A stretch of DNA of 64,000 nt from Paramecium pentaurelia (lineage: Eukaryota; Ciliophora; Oligohymenophorea; Peniculida; Parameciidae), in contig CAJJDO010000078.1 in NCBI GenBank assembly GCA_905183005.1, positions 186,001 through 250,000 of the forward strand, given 5' to 3'. The translations under genes were made by a program, and so were the position numbers. How positions within the stretch are numbered: the first letter of the stretch is position 1; the number at the start of each line of letters is the position of its first letter. This document shows, piece by piece, positions 48,453 through 59,689 of this stretch. The notes under the pieces were generated by a model that did no database searches, was not told where the DNA came from, and saw nothing but the letters and a program-made list of their open reading frames with translations.

Positions 48453-50202
48453 ATGGATTCAAATTCTCCTATATCTGTATACTTTTATAATAATCAATAG
48501 GCAAGTATCATTTCATATAGAAATGATCCAAATGATGATACAATTTACTATATGATATAAGTCAAAAATAAAACAAGTGATATTTGGTAATTAGAAAAAA
48601 GGTATGCATTTAATCTATAGTAGATTTTCCTAATTTGAAGACTTAGCTAAAAAATTAAAAGTTCTCTTTGGTGAATAATTGCCTACACTTCCAAAAAAGA
48701 AATATATTACATTTTTAGTTGGTAAAACACCTGAAGACATTGAAAAAAGAAAAGTAGGTTTAGATGAATTCATACAAGTAAGAATACTATTGATAAAATG
48801 AGAATTTAGCTAGTAGATCTGAAGTAGTTGCATCTGAACCACTAAAGTAATTTTTAGAAATTGAAAAAAATGCAAAAGAAATTATAGTGAATCCTCCAAA
48901 ATAAATATTTGAGTTTAAAGGATTCTTGCATGGAATCAGAGATTTTATAATAAATTCAGATTAAGGATTGATGTTTGTTATTACATCAGATTGCTCAGTA
49001 ATGAATAGATTAGATGCTTATCTAACAAATATGAAAGCTCCATGGGAATCTGAAAAAGGAGATTAAGCATTAATACCTGTAGGTTGTGTTGAATGTTGGT
49101 AATAACAAGAAAGTGGAGAATTTTAAAGATTATGGGTTAAGATGTACAATTCTTAAGCTATAACTTGTTATTGGGATGCAGTTGCTTCTATTTTGCTTGT
49201 GGGATTAGATAGTGGATCAATCAATTATTTATATGTCCCAGAAAAGGAAGGATTTAAGAAATTCACTGAAAGTATGGAAATTGAATAACATACTGACAGA
49301 GTCATGGGATTGTATTATGATAATAAGAGGAAATATTTACATTCCATATCTAAAGATAGAAAATATAGAGTATTAAATCTTAGAAAAGGGGAATTAGTAG
49401 CAGGTAATTAATTATAAATTATAATTTAGATATTGAACCTGATTAATATGAATTGACATGTTTATTAGGTAGTGAAGAAAGAAAGAAAACATTTGTTGGA
49501 GATAGACATGGAGAAATATTTATTTATGATATTGAGAAAGTATATTATTTATATTAAAACATTTAGAAAAGACCTAAATTAATTATTAAAATCCCTACAA
49601 ATTAATTGTTTATTAGAGGGTTTTTTATAGATAATTAAAGGAATTATTTATTTTCAATTAGTCATGAAAATGGAGTTATTTTAATAATAGATATATAATT
49701 ACCTGGAAGGGAGTAATATTCTAAAGAAGTGGCTTAATTAAATGGAAAGTCAAAAAGTAGAGAAATCGGATGGTCATCTAAAAGAGGTGAAATCTATGTT
49801 GGCAATATTGATGGTACTGTTACAATTTGGGATGCTAGAAAATCTTAATAATTATGTAATACATTTAAATATAATTTAGATGTATTAAAAGCTCATGATT
49901 CTGATATTACAAAACTCTAATGGTTAGATACTGATTAGACTTTATTGACAGCTGCAAAAGATAAAGTTATCAAAGTATGGTCAATGCCTTAATATTGGAG
50001 AGATCCAAAAATAGTAGAAAAGGAATAAGAACAGGAATAATTATAAGTTAAGCAATTAAATACAGAAATGTATTAGAAAAAGGCATAGTAACAATTTGAT
50101 CAAAAATTCTAAGATGATGATGATGATGATATGGCTATTTGGCATAAAGATTAATAAAGACATTCAGACACTAAGTATGAAGACATTGTTGAATTAAAAT
50201 GA
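48453..50202 (+). CDS. PX domain plus WD40 repeat protein
   Basis: ATG at 48453 (MDSNSPISVYFYNNQ), TGA at 50200-50202; a very short intron near 48600 is needed, and others near 48780 and 49407. Residues ~1-110 resemble a phox-homology lipid-binding domain: SDIWQLEK, RFSQFEDLAKKLKVLFG, LPTLPKKKYI. The remainder is a beta propeller with WD-type strands, such as HTDRVMGLYYDNKRKYLHSI, GTVTIWDARKSQQL and LLTAAKDKVIKVWSMP. A long Gln/acidic coiled tail ends it. The likely role is phosphoinositide binding on endosomal membranes, by analogy with WDFY proteins, which carry FYVE in place of PX. Confidence 0.8.
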
Positions 50203-50639
50203 GTATTATTTAAATTTATTGCTCTCCATATTATAGACATAACTATAATTTTTATCTATTCATAAATAATCCATAAAAATACCCTCTAATATTTTTAATT
50301 ACTTAAATCTCTAATTAACTCAAAGATTTTGCATTTATAATCTTAATTTATATATACTAATATATATTTTAAATAGAATAGTTAAAATTCTGGTTTAAAT
50401 TTTAAATCTTTATAGTTAATATTTATATCTAATAATAAAAATGTATATCAGATTAATTATTAAAATTTATAGTAATTTTGCTATAAGCATAAATATTATA
50501 TTAAAATAATATTCATTTAAATTACATCATTATTAAAATCAAATTATTAAATTATGATACATTTCAAATCTTTAATTAATGAAATTTATTATTTCAAATT
50601 TCAAATTTTATTCACTTTTTTTGGAATCACAATAAATTA

Positions 50640-51017
50640 ATGAAATTAAAAGATGGAATTACTAAAATATCTCCAAGCAAATTATAAATAAATTACCAGA
50701 TCAATAATTATTAAGACTAGGTCGAATAACATATTATCTAAGGAATATCTTAATAATTGAAAATTAAAAATTCAACTCCTAAATTTAGAGTATTTACAGA
50801 GTCTGAAAAAATTGATAATAATAAAGATTATTTCTTAAATATCTTATAATATAAATCAGGAATATAGATTCTCAAAGGATCTTTGTTAATGATTTACTAA
50901 GTATTATAATTTGAATTAAATGTTACTTAATAAAAAGAATTAATACAGAGGATAGTAATTGATGAGAACAACTATATTAAAACGAATAATTAAAAAAAGG
51001 ATAGGTAAATACAATGA
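50640..51017 (+). CDS. Possible small hypothetical protein or gene remnant
   Basis: ATG at 50640 (MKLKDGITKISPSKLQ), TGA at 51015-51017, 125 aa without intron. Composition is protein-like (STPKFRVFTESEKIDNNKDY) but no family is recognised, and open frames of this size can arise by chance when only TGA stops. Confidence 0.3.
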
Positions 51018-51602
51018 GTCCAATTTTAAAGAAGTATTTAACAGAAGATAAAAACTTTTAGTATTCAACAAAATTAGATTATAATATTATAAAATAGAAA
51101 TTACATTAGATTTGGTTAAATTTTTATTTTACTTTATGAAAAAGAGATGAATAAAACTAAAAGAAATTAGTTTTTGCTATTTATTCTTTTTTTGTTGTTT
51201 ATCCACATAATATAATAAATATTATTTACATATTTTTATCATCTGATTTCTAATTAAAGTTAGGGGACCATTAACTTTCTTTCGTAAATAAAAATCTTAT
51301 GAAAAATCCTGAAATTTAAGGGGTCATTTTTATTAAATATTAACATATTACAAAAATCCCTTTTTTTATAAAATCACATTATGGAAAATTCATTTTATAA
51401 TTGAACAAATAATATTAAATTAAAAATTTAATCTATTACTGATTCAACAAGAAACCTTTTTTATAAAGTAACATTTTAGAACAGCATTGTAATTAGTCAA
51501 AACTATGGTTTTAAAAAATCTTCAACTAATCGAATTTTAAAGGTTTCCACATCTAAAAGTCATTAAAATTTTCATCAAGTTCCTTTGGCAAAGTTATGCT
51601 GA

Positions 51603-51648
51603 ACCAGGGCCGATCCTGATTTATTATTTATCCTTTAAATTCCCTGGT
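51603..51648. other. GC-rich hairpin in AT-rich spacer
   Basis: ACCAGGG (51603-51609) pairs with CCCTGGT (51642-51648) across a 32-nt loop, and a second inverted repeat TTCAGT/ACTGAA lies at 51723-51744. Both stand out from the surrounding DNA. A small structured RNA is possible but unproven. Confidence 0.3.
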
Positions 51649-51689
51649 AATTTAATCATAATAAATTAATTATTCTCAGTTTTAAATTA

Positions 51690-52110
51690 GATTGATAAAT
51701 CATATCAGACAAGATTTTGATTTTCAGTCTAAAAAAAAACTGAAGAATAATGAAGGTCTTTGTGTTTCAACTGTATATTAAATATTTATTAAACTTTTGG
51801 GGTTGGAAGTTCAAGATTGCTTGTACCTGGAGAAGAAGCATCAATCATAGAGTTAATGATTTAAATTTTAGAATATAATTAAAATGTTTAAAAATTCTAA
51901 ATATGATGTGTAAGGTAACATTTAAATATTGTAATAGAAATAATTAAGTATATATTAAAATTTTAACAATTGGAATATCTTGAACAATATCAATAATATA
52001 TGAAGCAAATTTTGTTTCATTGGTAGTTATTGGTTACCAAAGTTTTATGTATATAAATCAAAAAGATAATTATATCAAAAATTAAGACCTTCATTAACTT
52101 TTTAAAAGGA
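51690..52110 (-). pseudogene. Possible decayed gene fragments
   Basis: Minus-strand pieces such as PITTNETKFASYIIDIVQDI and MIDASSPGTSNLELPTPK look like protein but are separated by TGA codons and frame changes that simple introns do not fix. No family is recognised. Confidence 0.2.
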
Positions 52111-52670
52111 ATCACGCCTTAGATTTTAGGTAAGATAAGAAAAGCAATTTAGCAACATAACTTCTGAATTAATTATAAAATTAAAATAGCAATATTATAT
52201 TTTAAATATTTGATAATTTCTACTAACTTTATATCTTTTAATATTTCAATAATTTTTATACAAAATTATTAAAAGTAGCTATTTTATATAAATATTTCAA
52301 TAAATAATGTCTTACAGATTGACTTTGAATCTTAATTTACATATTCATTAAGGAAATCTATAAGATATAAGCTATAATTATTAAAAGAATATTAAATTAT
52401 GATAATTTTTCATGATTAATCAAATCTAACAACATTTGAATTTATAAATTAGTGATTATATTATTTTTATTTTGAATAAATGCATTTATTTTATTTGTGA
52501 GTATTTTGAAATTAATTTGATTCTTTTTTTATGAGTGATTATATTTTACCTTTTAGAAAAGATAATTTTAATTATTTAAAGAAAAAATTAAATTAAAATA
52601 TATTTGATTTTATGAAAAATATGAGAGTTATAATTTGAATATATAATTATAATATTAATATTTAATAATA

Positions 52671-54723
52671 ATGCTGTTAAAAAAAAAAAGAGAATTCGAA
52701 AATCAGAAAGGGAAGGAGAATATTTAAATTTAAACTTCATCTAATAAAAAGGGAGAATTTTAAGTTAAGCAAAAGCTTCTATTACCAAAAAATCTACTTT
52801 ATAAATTATTCCTTTTCTTAACTCCAAAAGAGATTAATAAACTCATCAGAACACTCAATCATTAATATTTGTAATTAATAAGTCAACAATTCTGGAATGT
52901 ATTATTCTTATTTAGCAATTAGTTTTATAACAAATACAATCCTTTGTTATTTGATGACCTATATTCGAAGTTCAAATTTTTATAAGAAAGAAGATCAAAA
53001 GGCAAATTATATCAAGTCTGCAATAGATTGACTGGCTAATAATTTGTGCTTAGAGAACTTGACACAATAAAGGCAAATGCAAATCATAATGATGGAGTGT
53101 AGACATCAGTTCTTAGAGAAATTTCATATATGAAATCATTAAAATCTCATCCTAATATAGCTTCTATTGTTTAAGTGAAAATTACAAATCATATTGTTTC
53201 AATCTTATATGAATATTACCCTTTGAATTTAAGAGATTAATTGAAATAGACAGAGTTGACAATTGAATAGATTAAGTCACTTTTTTTATAAATATGTTAA
53301 GGTGTTGAATATTTACATTAGAACCATATATTACATCGGAATTTGAAACCGGATAATATTTTAATTAATAATAAAGTAGTTAAAATTTCAGATTTTGGAA
53401 TGTCTAGATTAGAAACCTTTCCTATAATTCCATATACTCCAGAAGATCCAAAAGAAAGAGAAAGATCAAACAGAGAAATTAAAAGATTATGGTATAGAGC
53501 TCCAGAAATGTTATTTAGAAAATAATATTACAGTTGTGAAATTGATAGTTGGTCATTGGGATGTATTTTAGCAGAAATGGCTTTAAGAAGTCCTTTATTT
53601 AGTGGCAAAACTGAAATTGAATATTTATTTGAAGTATTTTAATTTTTGGGATCACCTGATGAAAATGACTGGAATTCAATATAAAGTGATGTTAAAATAA
53701 AATTCCCTTAATGGAGAAAATATAGTCTATAAATCAATGAATTATAGAAAAATGAGATAGTAGACATAATTTAGAATAGAAAATAAATTTATGAAAAATT
53801 AATTACTCTTAATAAAGTTTTAGGTAATGATGGAATTGATTTATTATAAAAACTATTATGTATAAAACCAGAAAAACGATTAGATATTATAGAAATTGTT
53901 TAACATCCTTTTTTAAATGGTGTTATTCAAAATACATAGATTCATTATATAGAACCTAAATTCAAAGAATATTTGGAATTCTAAACAGAAATTAATCAAA
54001 CTATGAGGAGTACATTAATTGATTGGTTGATTGATGTATGCATTCATTTTGAATTGATGGATGAAACATTACATCTATCAATCATTTATATTGATTTAGT
54101 TTTATCAATAATGAAGATAAATAGAAAAGATTTATAATTAATTGGAGTTACGTCCTTAAAATTAGCTGAGTAATATATTTCATTAAATCTATAGTGTTTA
54201 TAATGAAAGGTCTAAGGAATACTTTAAATAAGAAAATTGTAATGCTTATGCTTATATTACTGCAGATGAATACAATGAAAAACAAATTATCAATATGGAA
54301 TAATAAATTCTTTCAATTTTAGATTATAACTTAACTTACAGAACACCAATTTAATTCTTAAAAATTATTAATTCAAAATTGAAAGTTTCAAATGAATCTT
54401 AAATGTTATCTTACTTTTTTTGTGATTTTTTTATTATGGGTTATGAATAATTGATTATTGAGAGATAATTATATGCAATTTGTTGTTTATTATTAGCTTT
54501 AAATACTAAAAATGAATAGATAAATTCAAATTAGCAATTTTAATTTACTGAAAAAGATGTAATAGAAGCTTTTGATAGATTTTATAATGTGTGGTAATTT
54601 ATTAAGTTATAACCACAAATTAACTCTTTAGAAGCTTGTATGTAAAGACATAAACATTTAAATCCAAGAGACATATAATTAAATATTCCACACTAAGAGT
54701 TTATAACTTAATTTTTAGGATGA
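52671..54723 (+). CDS. F-box / CDK-like pseudokinase / cyclin fusion protein
   Basis: ATG at 52671, TGA at 54721-54723; one 25-nt intron (54170-54194) gives exactly 675 aa. Residues ~36-80 form an F-box (LLLPKNLLYKLFLFLTPKEI...FWNVLF). Residues ~100-425 are a CDK-type kinase: NRLTGQQFVLRELDTIK, a PSTAIRE-like helix VQTSVLREIS, HRNLKPDNIL, SDFGMSR, WYRAPEMLF and a HPFL end. The beta-3 Lys is Arg128, the catalytic Asp of HRD is Asn224 and the Gly loop is degenerate; DFG Asp241 remains. Residues ~430-515 are a cyclin box (INQTMRSTLIDWLIDVCIHF, RKDLQLIGVTSLKLA) and ~540-640 the second cyclin fold (AYITADEYNEKQI, MEQQILSILDYNL). All three lie in one frame with no TGA. It is likely an SCF substrate adaptor like cyclin F, with an inactive CDK domain holding the cyclin; this is inference. 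Confidence 0.9.
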
Positions 54724-54732
54724 TAATTCTTT

Positions 54733-54756
54733 TATATATATATATATATATATATA
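54733..54756. repeat. (TA)n microsatellite
   Basis: About twelve TA units in the 79-bp convergent spacer between the F-box/cyclin gene and the zinc-finger gene. Confidence 0.9.
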
Positions 54757-54802
54757 ATGCTGCTCATAATTGTTTCTTCAAAGACACTACCTTCCGTATT
54801 TA

Positions 54803-55600
54803 TCATTGAATTATTAATTAGAGCTATTTACAAGACTAATATTTTAAATTTATTTTATACGAGTTTCCCATCTTGTTGAAAGCGTTGACATCCTCATTCA
54901 ACTTAATCTTCTTAATAGTATGTGGTTCTTACTAAGTACTGTCTTGATGTTCAATGCTATCATCCTAGATGGACGAGAAGTAACCACATCTATCAGAATC
55001 GGAATGAAGAGTCGGTGTATTTTGAGGCATACTTCGATTCTTCTAAAATTCATCAGCCATAGAATGGATGATATTGATGACTTTGTTCTTCCTAAACTTC
55101 TATTTGTGGTTTTTAGATTCAGTGTGCTTATATTATACATTATTATTTACTTATAGATAATCCTCTATATATTATTTACAAACATTGCAATAGATTTTAG
55201 TTCCCCTTGGCTTTGGGAAGAGCTTTCAATGATAATTATATATTTACTAAATCCTTGTTCTTCACCTATACTTCCTATAATTTCTTCTCAAACTAAGATC
55301 TATAATGAATACTATTAGCTAAATGAACAGGCTAAATTATATTAAATTTAAGTACCTAATCTATTTAGAGGATAAACCCATGTTAAGAAGGCTCTCCATC
55401 ATTGTTTAGTATTGGCACTGTATTTAGCATACACCCTAAAACTCTGAACTTTAGAATTAAACTTACTCACTATACATAGGGGAATAATCAATTGCAATCT
55501 TAGTATCAGCAGAATCCTTACAACGAGGTTTCATCATAAATACATTTTTCAAATCTAACACAGAATTTAATTACACTTGGTAAGTACTCAATTAATCCAT
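54803..55600 (-). CDS. Single C2H2 zinc-finger protein (U1-like or Dbf4-like)
   Basis: ATG at 55600 (MDQLSTYQVQLNSVLDLKN), TGA at 54803-54805; introns of 23, 24 and 25 nt give 241 aa. Correct splicing yields PKPRGTKIYCNVCKQYIEDY followed by KHTESKNHKQKF: Cys-x2-Cys, a 17-residue spacer, then His-x5-His. That ligand order resembles U1-type/matrin fingers, which bind RNA, and more loosely the Dbf4 finger. The region before it (KIAIDYSPMYSEVLGCMLNT) has no recognised domain; the tail is basic then Ser/Asp/Gln-rich with PHTIKKIKLNE. Several standard-code open frames on both strands here are shadows of this gene. Confidence 0.75.
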
Positions 55601-56280
55601 TCTCTCTTCTTTATATTTTAATTAATGATTATAATCATTGAAAATATATTATATACAGATCAATACTTTTATTAAAGAAATTCATTCCTTTCTCAAAACT
55701 TTAAATTACAAAACTCTTTTAATTGTGATAAATTATTCATTTCAATTTCCATATTATATATATTTATTAATTTTCTTAATCCTCAATCTACTAACAAGTA
55801 TCTTTTAAATATGTTATTTTTTAACACTTTTATTTTTCTATACTTCCCTTTGAAATTTCAAATATCAATCAAATATTCATAAAAATGTTGAATATGAAGA
55901 TTAATTTGATATAATATTCTATAACTAAACTGATTCACTTAAAATTAAACACAAATTGTTATCATTTATTCATTATGAGATTTTACAAAGAATTTTAAAT
56001 AGTTGCTATCAAAATTATATAGGATATATTAGCTATATCTTAAAGCAGTCTCAAATCTTTTTTAGATAATTTTAAGTTTATCCTATATTATCAAGTAATT
56101 CAATATTCATTTTTCATTTCTAATAGTAAATTTAAAAAAAAACAAAGTTTTCTAACACAACTTTTCAGTGACAATTATAATCTATTTTGTGATAAGTAAA
56201 TTTAACAAGAGTTTAACATTTGATAAAATATAAATAATAATTATTAAATTTGTTAAAATATTTGATTATTTAGCATACTA
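55601..56280. other. Divergent intergenic region
   Basis: About 680 bp between divergent starts at 55600 and 56281. It is AT-rich with no RNA gene or convincing frame visible and presumably holds both promoters. Confidence 0.5.
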
Positions 56281-57139
56281 ATGATAAAAATTAAAAAAAA
56301 TAAAGATTTCATAGGAACACTTAGAAATATTTTAGAAGTAGATTTATTTTTAATATAGAATCAAGAATATTAAGGGATAATATAATTGTTGAAAGAAAAA
56401 AATGGTTTTAAAATATTGGATCAGGAATAATTTAAATCTGTTATTTTAGTTAAGCATTTCACACATAATAATTACTCAAGTTTTAGAAGGTTTGCTATAT
56501 ATTAACACTTTAGATAACTTAATTTATATGGGTTTTAATCTCATAAGTCTAATAAAAATGAAATCCTTTATACAAATGAATCATTCAATTTTGAAACAGA
56601 TAAAAAAATGAAGAAATAGCGTAAATCAGAAATATGTTCTGAAAATATTGAATTAGAGTAAAAAAGATAATTGAATTAACTCTTATAACTTTAATAAAAT
56701 TAGAAACAAATGATAGAATAAATAAAAACAATTATAACCACTTAAGAAGAAACAAAATAAAAAATGAAATGTTAATTATCTGTAAAAATATAAATTATAT
56801 TAGAATTATGTAAAACAAAGATTCAAATCAGATGAAAGAGATAAATTCCTTTTTCTCGCATTATCATTATACACTAACATTAAAGATTAAAAATTTAGTA
56901 AAATTATAAGTTAATTAGAATAATATATTGATGATCTAATTTAAGAGTCCAATTATTTTCCTTTTTTTAATTAATTAAAACACTAATTAATTAAGAATAC
57001 GAAAACACTTTTTTCTCTTATAAATTTCTATTTTAATAAAGAAATTCATGATTCTAAGTCTGTTGATATTTCATTTAATGAATAAGATATGGAGGATAAA
57101 TTAAGTTTAAGTAATATTAGTAATTACTTTGATCTATGA
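56281..57139 (+). CDS. Heat-shock-factor-like DNA-binding protein
   Basis: ATG at 56281, TGA at 57137-57139; introns of 24 nt (inside FRRQLN) and 22 nt give 270 aa. The N-terminal ~100 residues match an HSF-type winged helix: FIGTLRNILE, GFKILDQEQFKSVILVKHFT, then the recognition helix NNYSSFRRQLNLYGF followed by QSHKSNKNE, compared with NN.aSFvRQLNmYGFrKv in HSFs. A Gln/Glu/Lys-rich coiled coil follows (IELEQKRQLNQLLQLQQ), in the place of the trimerisation domain. The usual Trp of the first helices is not seen. Small HSF-like proteins are numerous in ciliates; whether this one answers to heat is unknown. Confidence 0.8.
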
Positions 57140-57326
57140 TAAAAATGATTAATTAATATATTGAATATTTTTTATTAGATTAAATGAATATCTAATATTA
57201 TAATCCAAAGGCATTAATCTTTGAGATAAAATGGATATATAAATAATTGATTTCAGAGATTTAATCAACTCCATTTACATTAATTTCTACAATCAGTTGT
57301 CTTTTAGCAATATTTCATATTAAATG

Positions 57327-58109
57327 TCATTTTTATTATTATTATTCATTTTTAACTTTATTTAATTCTTCCAAAAGGGGACCATTTTCATCAAAAAATT
57401 TTGCAAATATTTCAATTTCTCCAACAAGCTTTTCATTATCTAACATTAAAAATTCCTATTAATTTTTGATTGAATTGTAATACCTTTTCTTTTTGTAATT
57501 ACTCTGAACATTCTTTAAATACTGCTAATACTTCATTCATTTTATTAACCTATAACTACTCTATATCAGTTGCTTTTGTTAATCTATCAATAAGTTAATC
57601 AACTTTTTGATTCTTTTCTAAGAGAACAGCTTATTCTTCTGCAGCTTTTTATATATCTATTTTCAAACTATTATCTAAATTTTCAACTTCTTTTTATATT
57701 TTATCAATATCAAGTTCTTCAACTTTATCTTACATTTTATTTGTACATTATGAGGCTAATTACACTAAAAAGTATTAAATTGTGTAATACATCTTTCTTC
57801 AAGTTAATTAATCTAATGTTCATATTATTTTTAAGCTTGTAGGATTTTCTCTTAGTAATTCTTAGCCATTTTTTATTCTTTCTCTTTTAATTATTATAGC
57901 TCTAGTTATTTCTTATTTATAGTTTCATTTAAAATATTTTGATTTGATTATGTTGAAAATTAGGTTGAAAATATTAATGTAGTTCTAATATGTTTATCTA
58001 TTTAAGAATGCAGATTCTCATCACAGAAATAACACATTGTACGAGAACAGGTTTTGCAATTCAGAATGGCTATATTTTGATTGCATGTTAAACACTTTGA
58101 ATTATTCAT
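57327..58109 (-). CDS. B-box zinc-finger coiled-coil protein
   Basis: ATG at 58109, TGA at 57327-57329; introns of 26 and 28 nt give 242 aa. The N-terminus is a B-box-like zinc module: CLTCNQNIAILNC, CKTC, CYFCDENLH, then QIDKH, with the Cys/His order of B-boxes. The rest is Gln/Glu/Lys coiled coil to the end (ENGPLLEELNKVKNEQQQQ). There is no RING finger, so it is not an obvious TRIM ligase. Its ATG lies 7 bp from the ATG of the divergent kinase gene. Confidence 0.78.
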
Positions 58110-58116
58110 TTAATTA

Positions 58117-59654
58117 ATGAATAAATACGAGGTATTGGGAGTTGTTGGAGAAGGTGCTTATGGAGTAGTTCTCAAATGCAAAAATAAAGAGACTAATGAA
58201 ATAGGTTAAAATTGATGTTTAGTTGTGTAGTGGCAATCAAGAAGTTCAAGGAAACTGAAGAGAATGAGATTGTGAAAAAGAGTATTTAAAGAGAAGTTAA
58301 GGTACTTAGATTGTTAAGACACACTAACATAGTGGAATTAAAAGAAGCATTCAAAAGGTAGTATGATGTGGGAAGTTAATTAGAAAAGGGAGAATCTATT
58401 TAGTGTTTGAGTATGTGGAGCGTAATTTACTTGAAGTTCTGGAGGCATCTCCTTCAGGATTAGAAGTATTAACTATTATTATGTTAATAGCCATTGTATA
58501 TTAAGAGAATAATTTTTCAGTTGCTTAAAGCAATATATTGTTGTCATCAAAATGACATAGTTCATAGAGATATAAAACCAGAAAATCTATTGATAAGTAA
58601 CAATCATTAATTGAAGCTATGTGATTTCGGTTTTGCAAGAGTATAATGTTTATTTTAATTAAATTTAGTCTTTAACTGTATCAACTTAAGATCTCACTGA
58701 TTATGTGGCAACAAGATGGTATAGAGCTCCAGAACTCTTACTTTCTTATTCAAATTATGATAAAGGAGTTGATATGTGGTACATTTAATAAATTAAAATA
58801 AGGGCAATAGGATGTTTATTATGTGAATTGACAGATGGTAATCCTCTATTTCCAGGTGAAAATGAAATGGATCAATTATATCTTATTTAGAAGATGTTAG
58901 GACCATTGACATAAAGTTAATAAGAAACATTCTCTAAGAATCCTCGTTTTTTGGGAATGAAATTTCCAGAAATATCTAAACCAGAAACACTGGAATAAAG
59001 GTAATTTTATATAATTTATACTAATTTTAGATATCTTTGTAAATTACCTAAAAAAGCAATAAATTTTGTAAAAGGATTATTAAAGATGGAACCAGCTGAA
59101 CGTTTAACTTGTAAATAAGCACTTAGACATTAATATTTTGAAGATTTACCAGAAGCAATTGAATTCATGAGAGAATTAGAAATGTAAAATGATTAAGAAA
59201 AGAGATAAGTTAGTGCAGGTGTTCATAGAACTGCTGCATCACCTAATACATAATAAAATGTTATTAGAACTAAAGTATAAATAATTGATAATTAAATATA
59301 TAGACTAGTTTTAAAGTACCTAATTATTTAGGAAATTAGTTAAATATGTAAAATACAGCTTATAATTATAATATTTAAGGATAGTAACATGAAAAAGATG
59401 GCAAATAGATGAAGAAAGCAGTAAATATTCATTCTAAAATCTAGTAGTCAATAGAAAAACTGGTTCCTGGATTCAAAGAATAAAAATTAAATATGAATTC
59501 TGATACAAATAAGATGAAAGTATCAGGATAATCTCAATTTAGTCAATAATAATTATAAATGTAATAGTCAATTAAGATTCAAAATTTAAATATCATATAT
59601 AATTCAAATACTTATAATCAATTTTAAAAGAAAGGAGCCTTAACAAAAAAATGA
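58117..59654 (+). CDS. CDKL-type (cyclin-dependent kinase-like) protein kinase
   Basis: ATG at 58117, TGA at 59652-59654; several short introns, the first of 26 nt inside NEI|VAIKKF. The start MNKYEVLGVVGEGAYGVVLK is almost identical to human CDKL5. The ATP Lys is in VAIKKFKETEENE, the catalytic loop is HRDIKPENLLIS, the metal site is LCDFGFAR, and the activation loop carries the TDY dual phosphorylation site in DLTDYVATRWYRAPE. FPGENEMDQLYLIQKMLGPL follows, as in CDKLs. The C-terminal ~160 residues are Gln/Asn-rich. CDKL kinases control ciliary length and transport in algae, worms and mammals; the same is likely here. Confidence 0.93.
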
Positions 59655-59689
59655 TTAAAAATTTATATATTTCACGAATATTTAAACGA

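Larger units (their letters stand above)
50203..52670. other. Gene-poor, very AT-rich region (~2.5 kb)
   Basis: The longest stretch without a confident gene. It holds one 126-codon open frame (50640-51017), a GC-rich hairpin near 51603-51648, and short minus-strand protein-like fragments between 51690 and 52110. The end (52150-52670) is plain AT-rich spacer and presumably holds the promoter of the gene at 52671. Confidence 0.6.

Noticed and set aside
51604..51616. tRNA B-box-like AGGGCCGATCC
   Set aside because: No matching A-box, acceptor stem or anticodon arm is found around it.
52671..54723. Reading the CDK-like and cyclin parts as two adjacent genes
   Set aside because: No TGA occurs between them, the codon phase is continuous, and the cyclin begins within ~10 codons of the kinase HPFL end; the total spliced length is an exact multiple of three.
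54898..55156. Basic plus- and minus-strand frames of ~80 aa
   Set aside because: Both are shadows of the zinc-finger gene; the frame giving HTESKNH is the only one joined to a conserved upstream exon.
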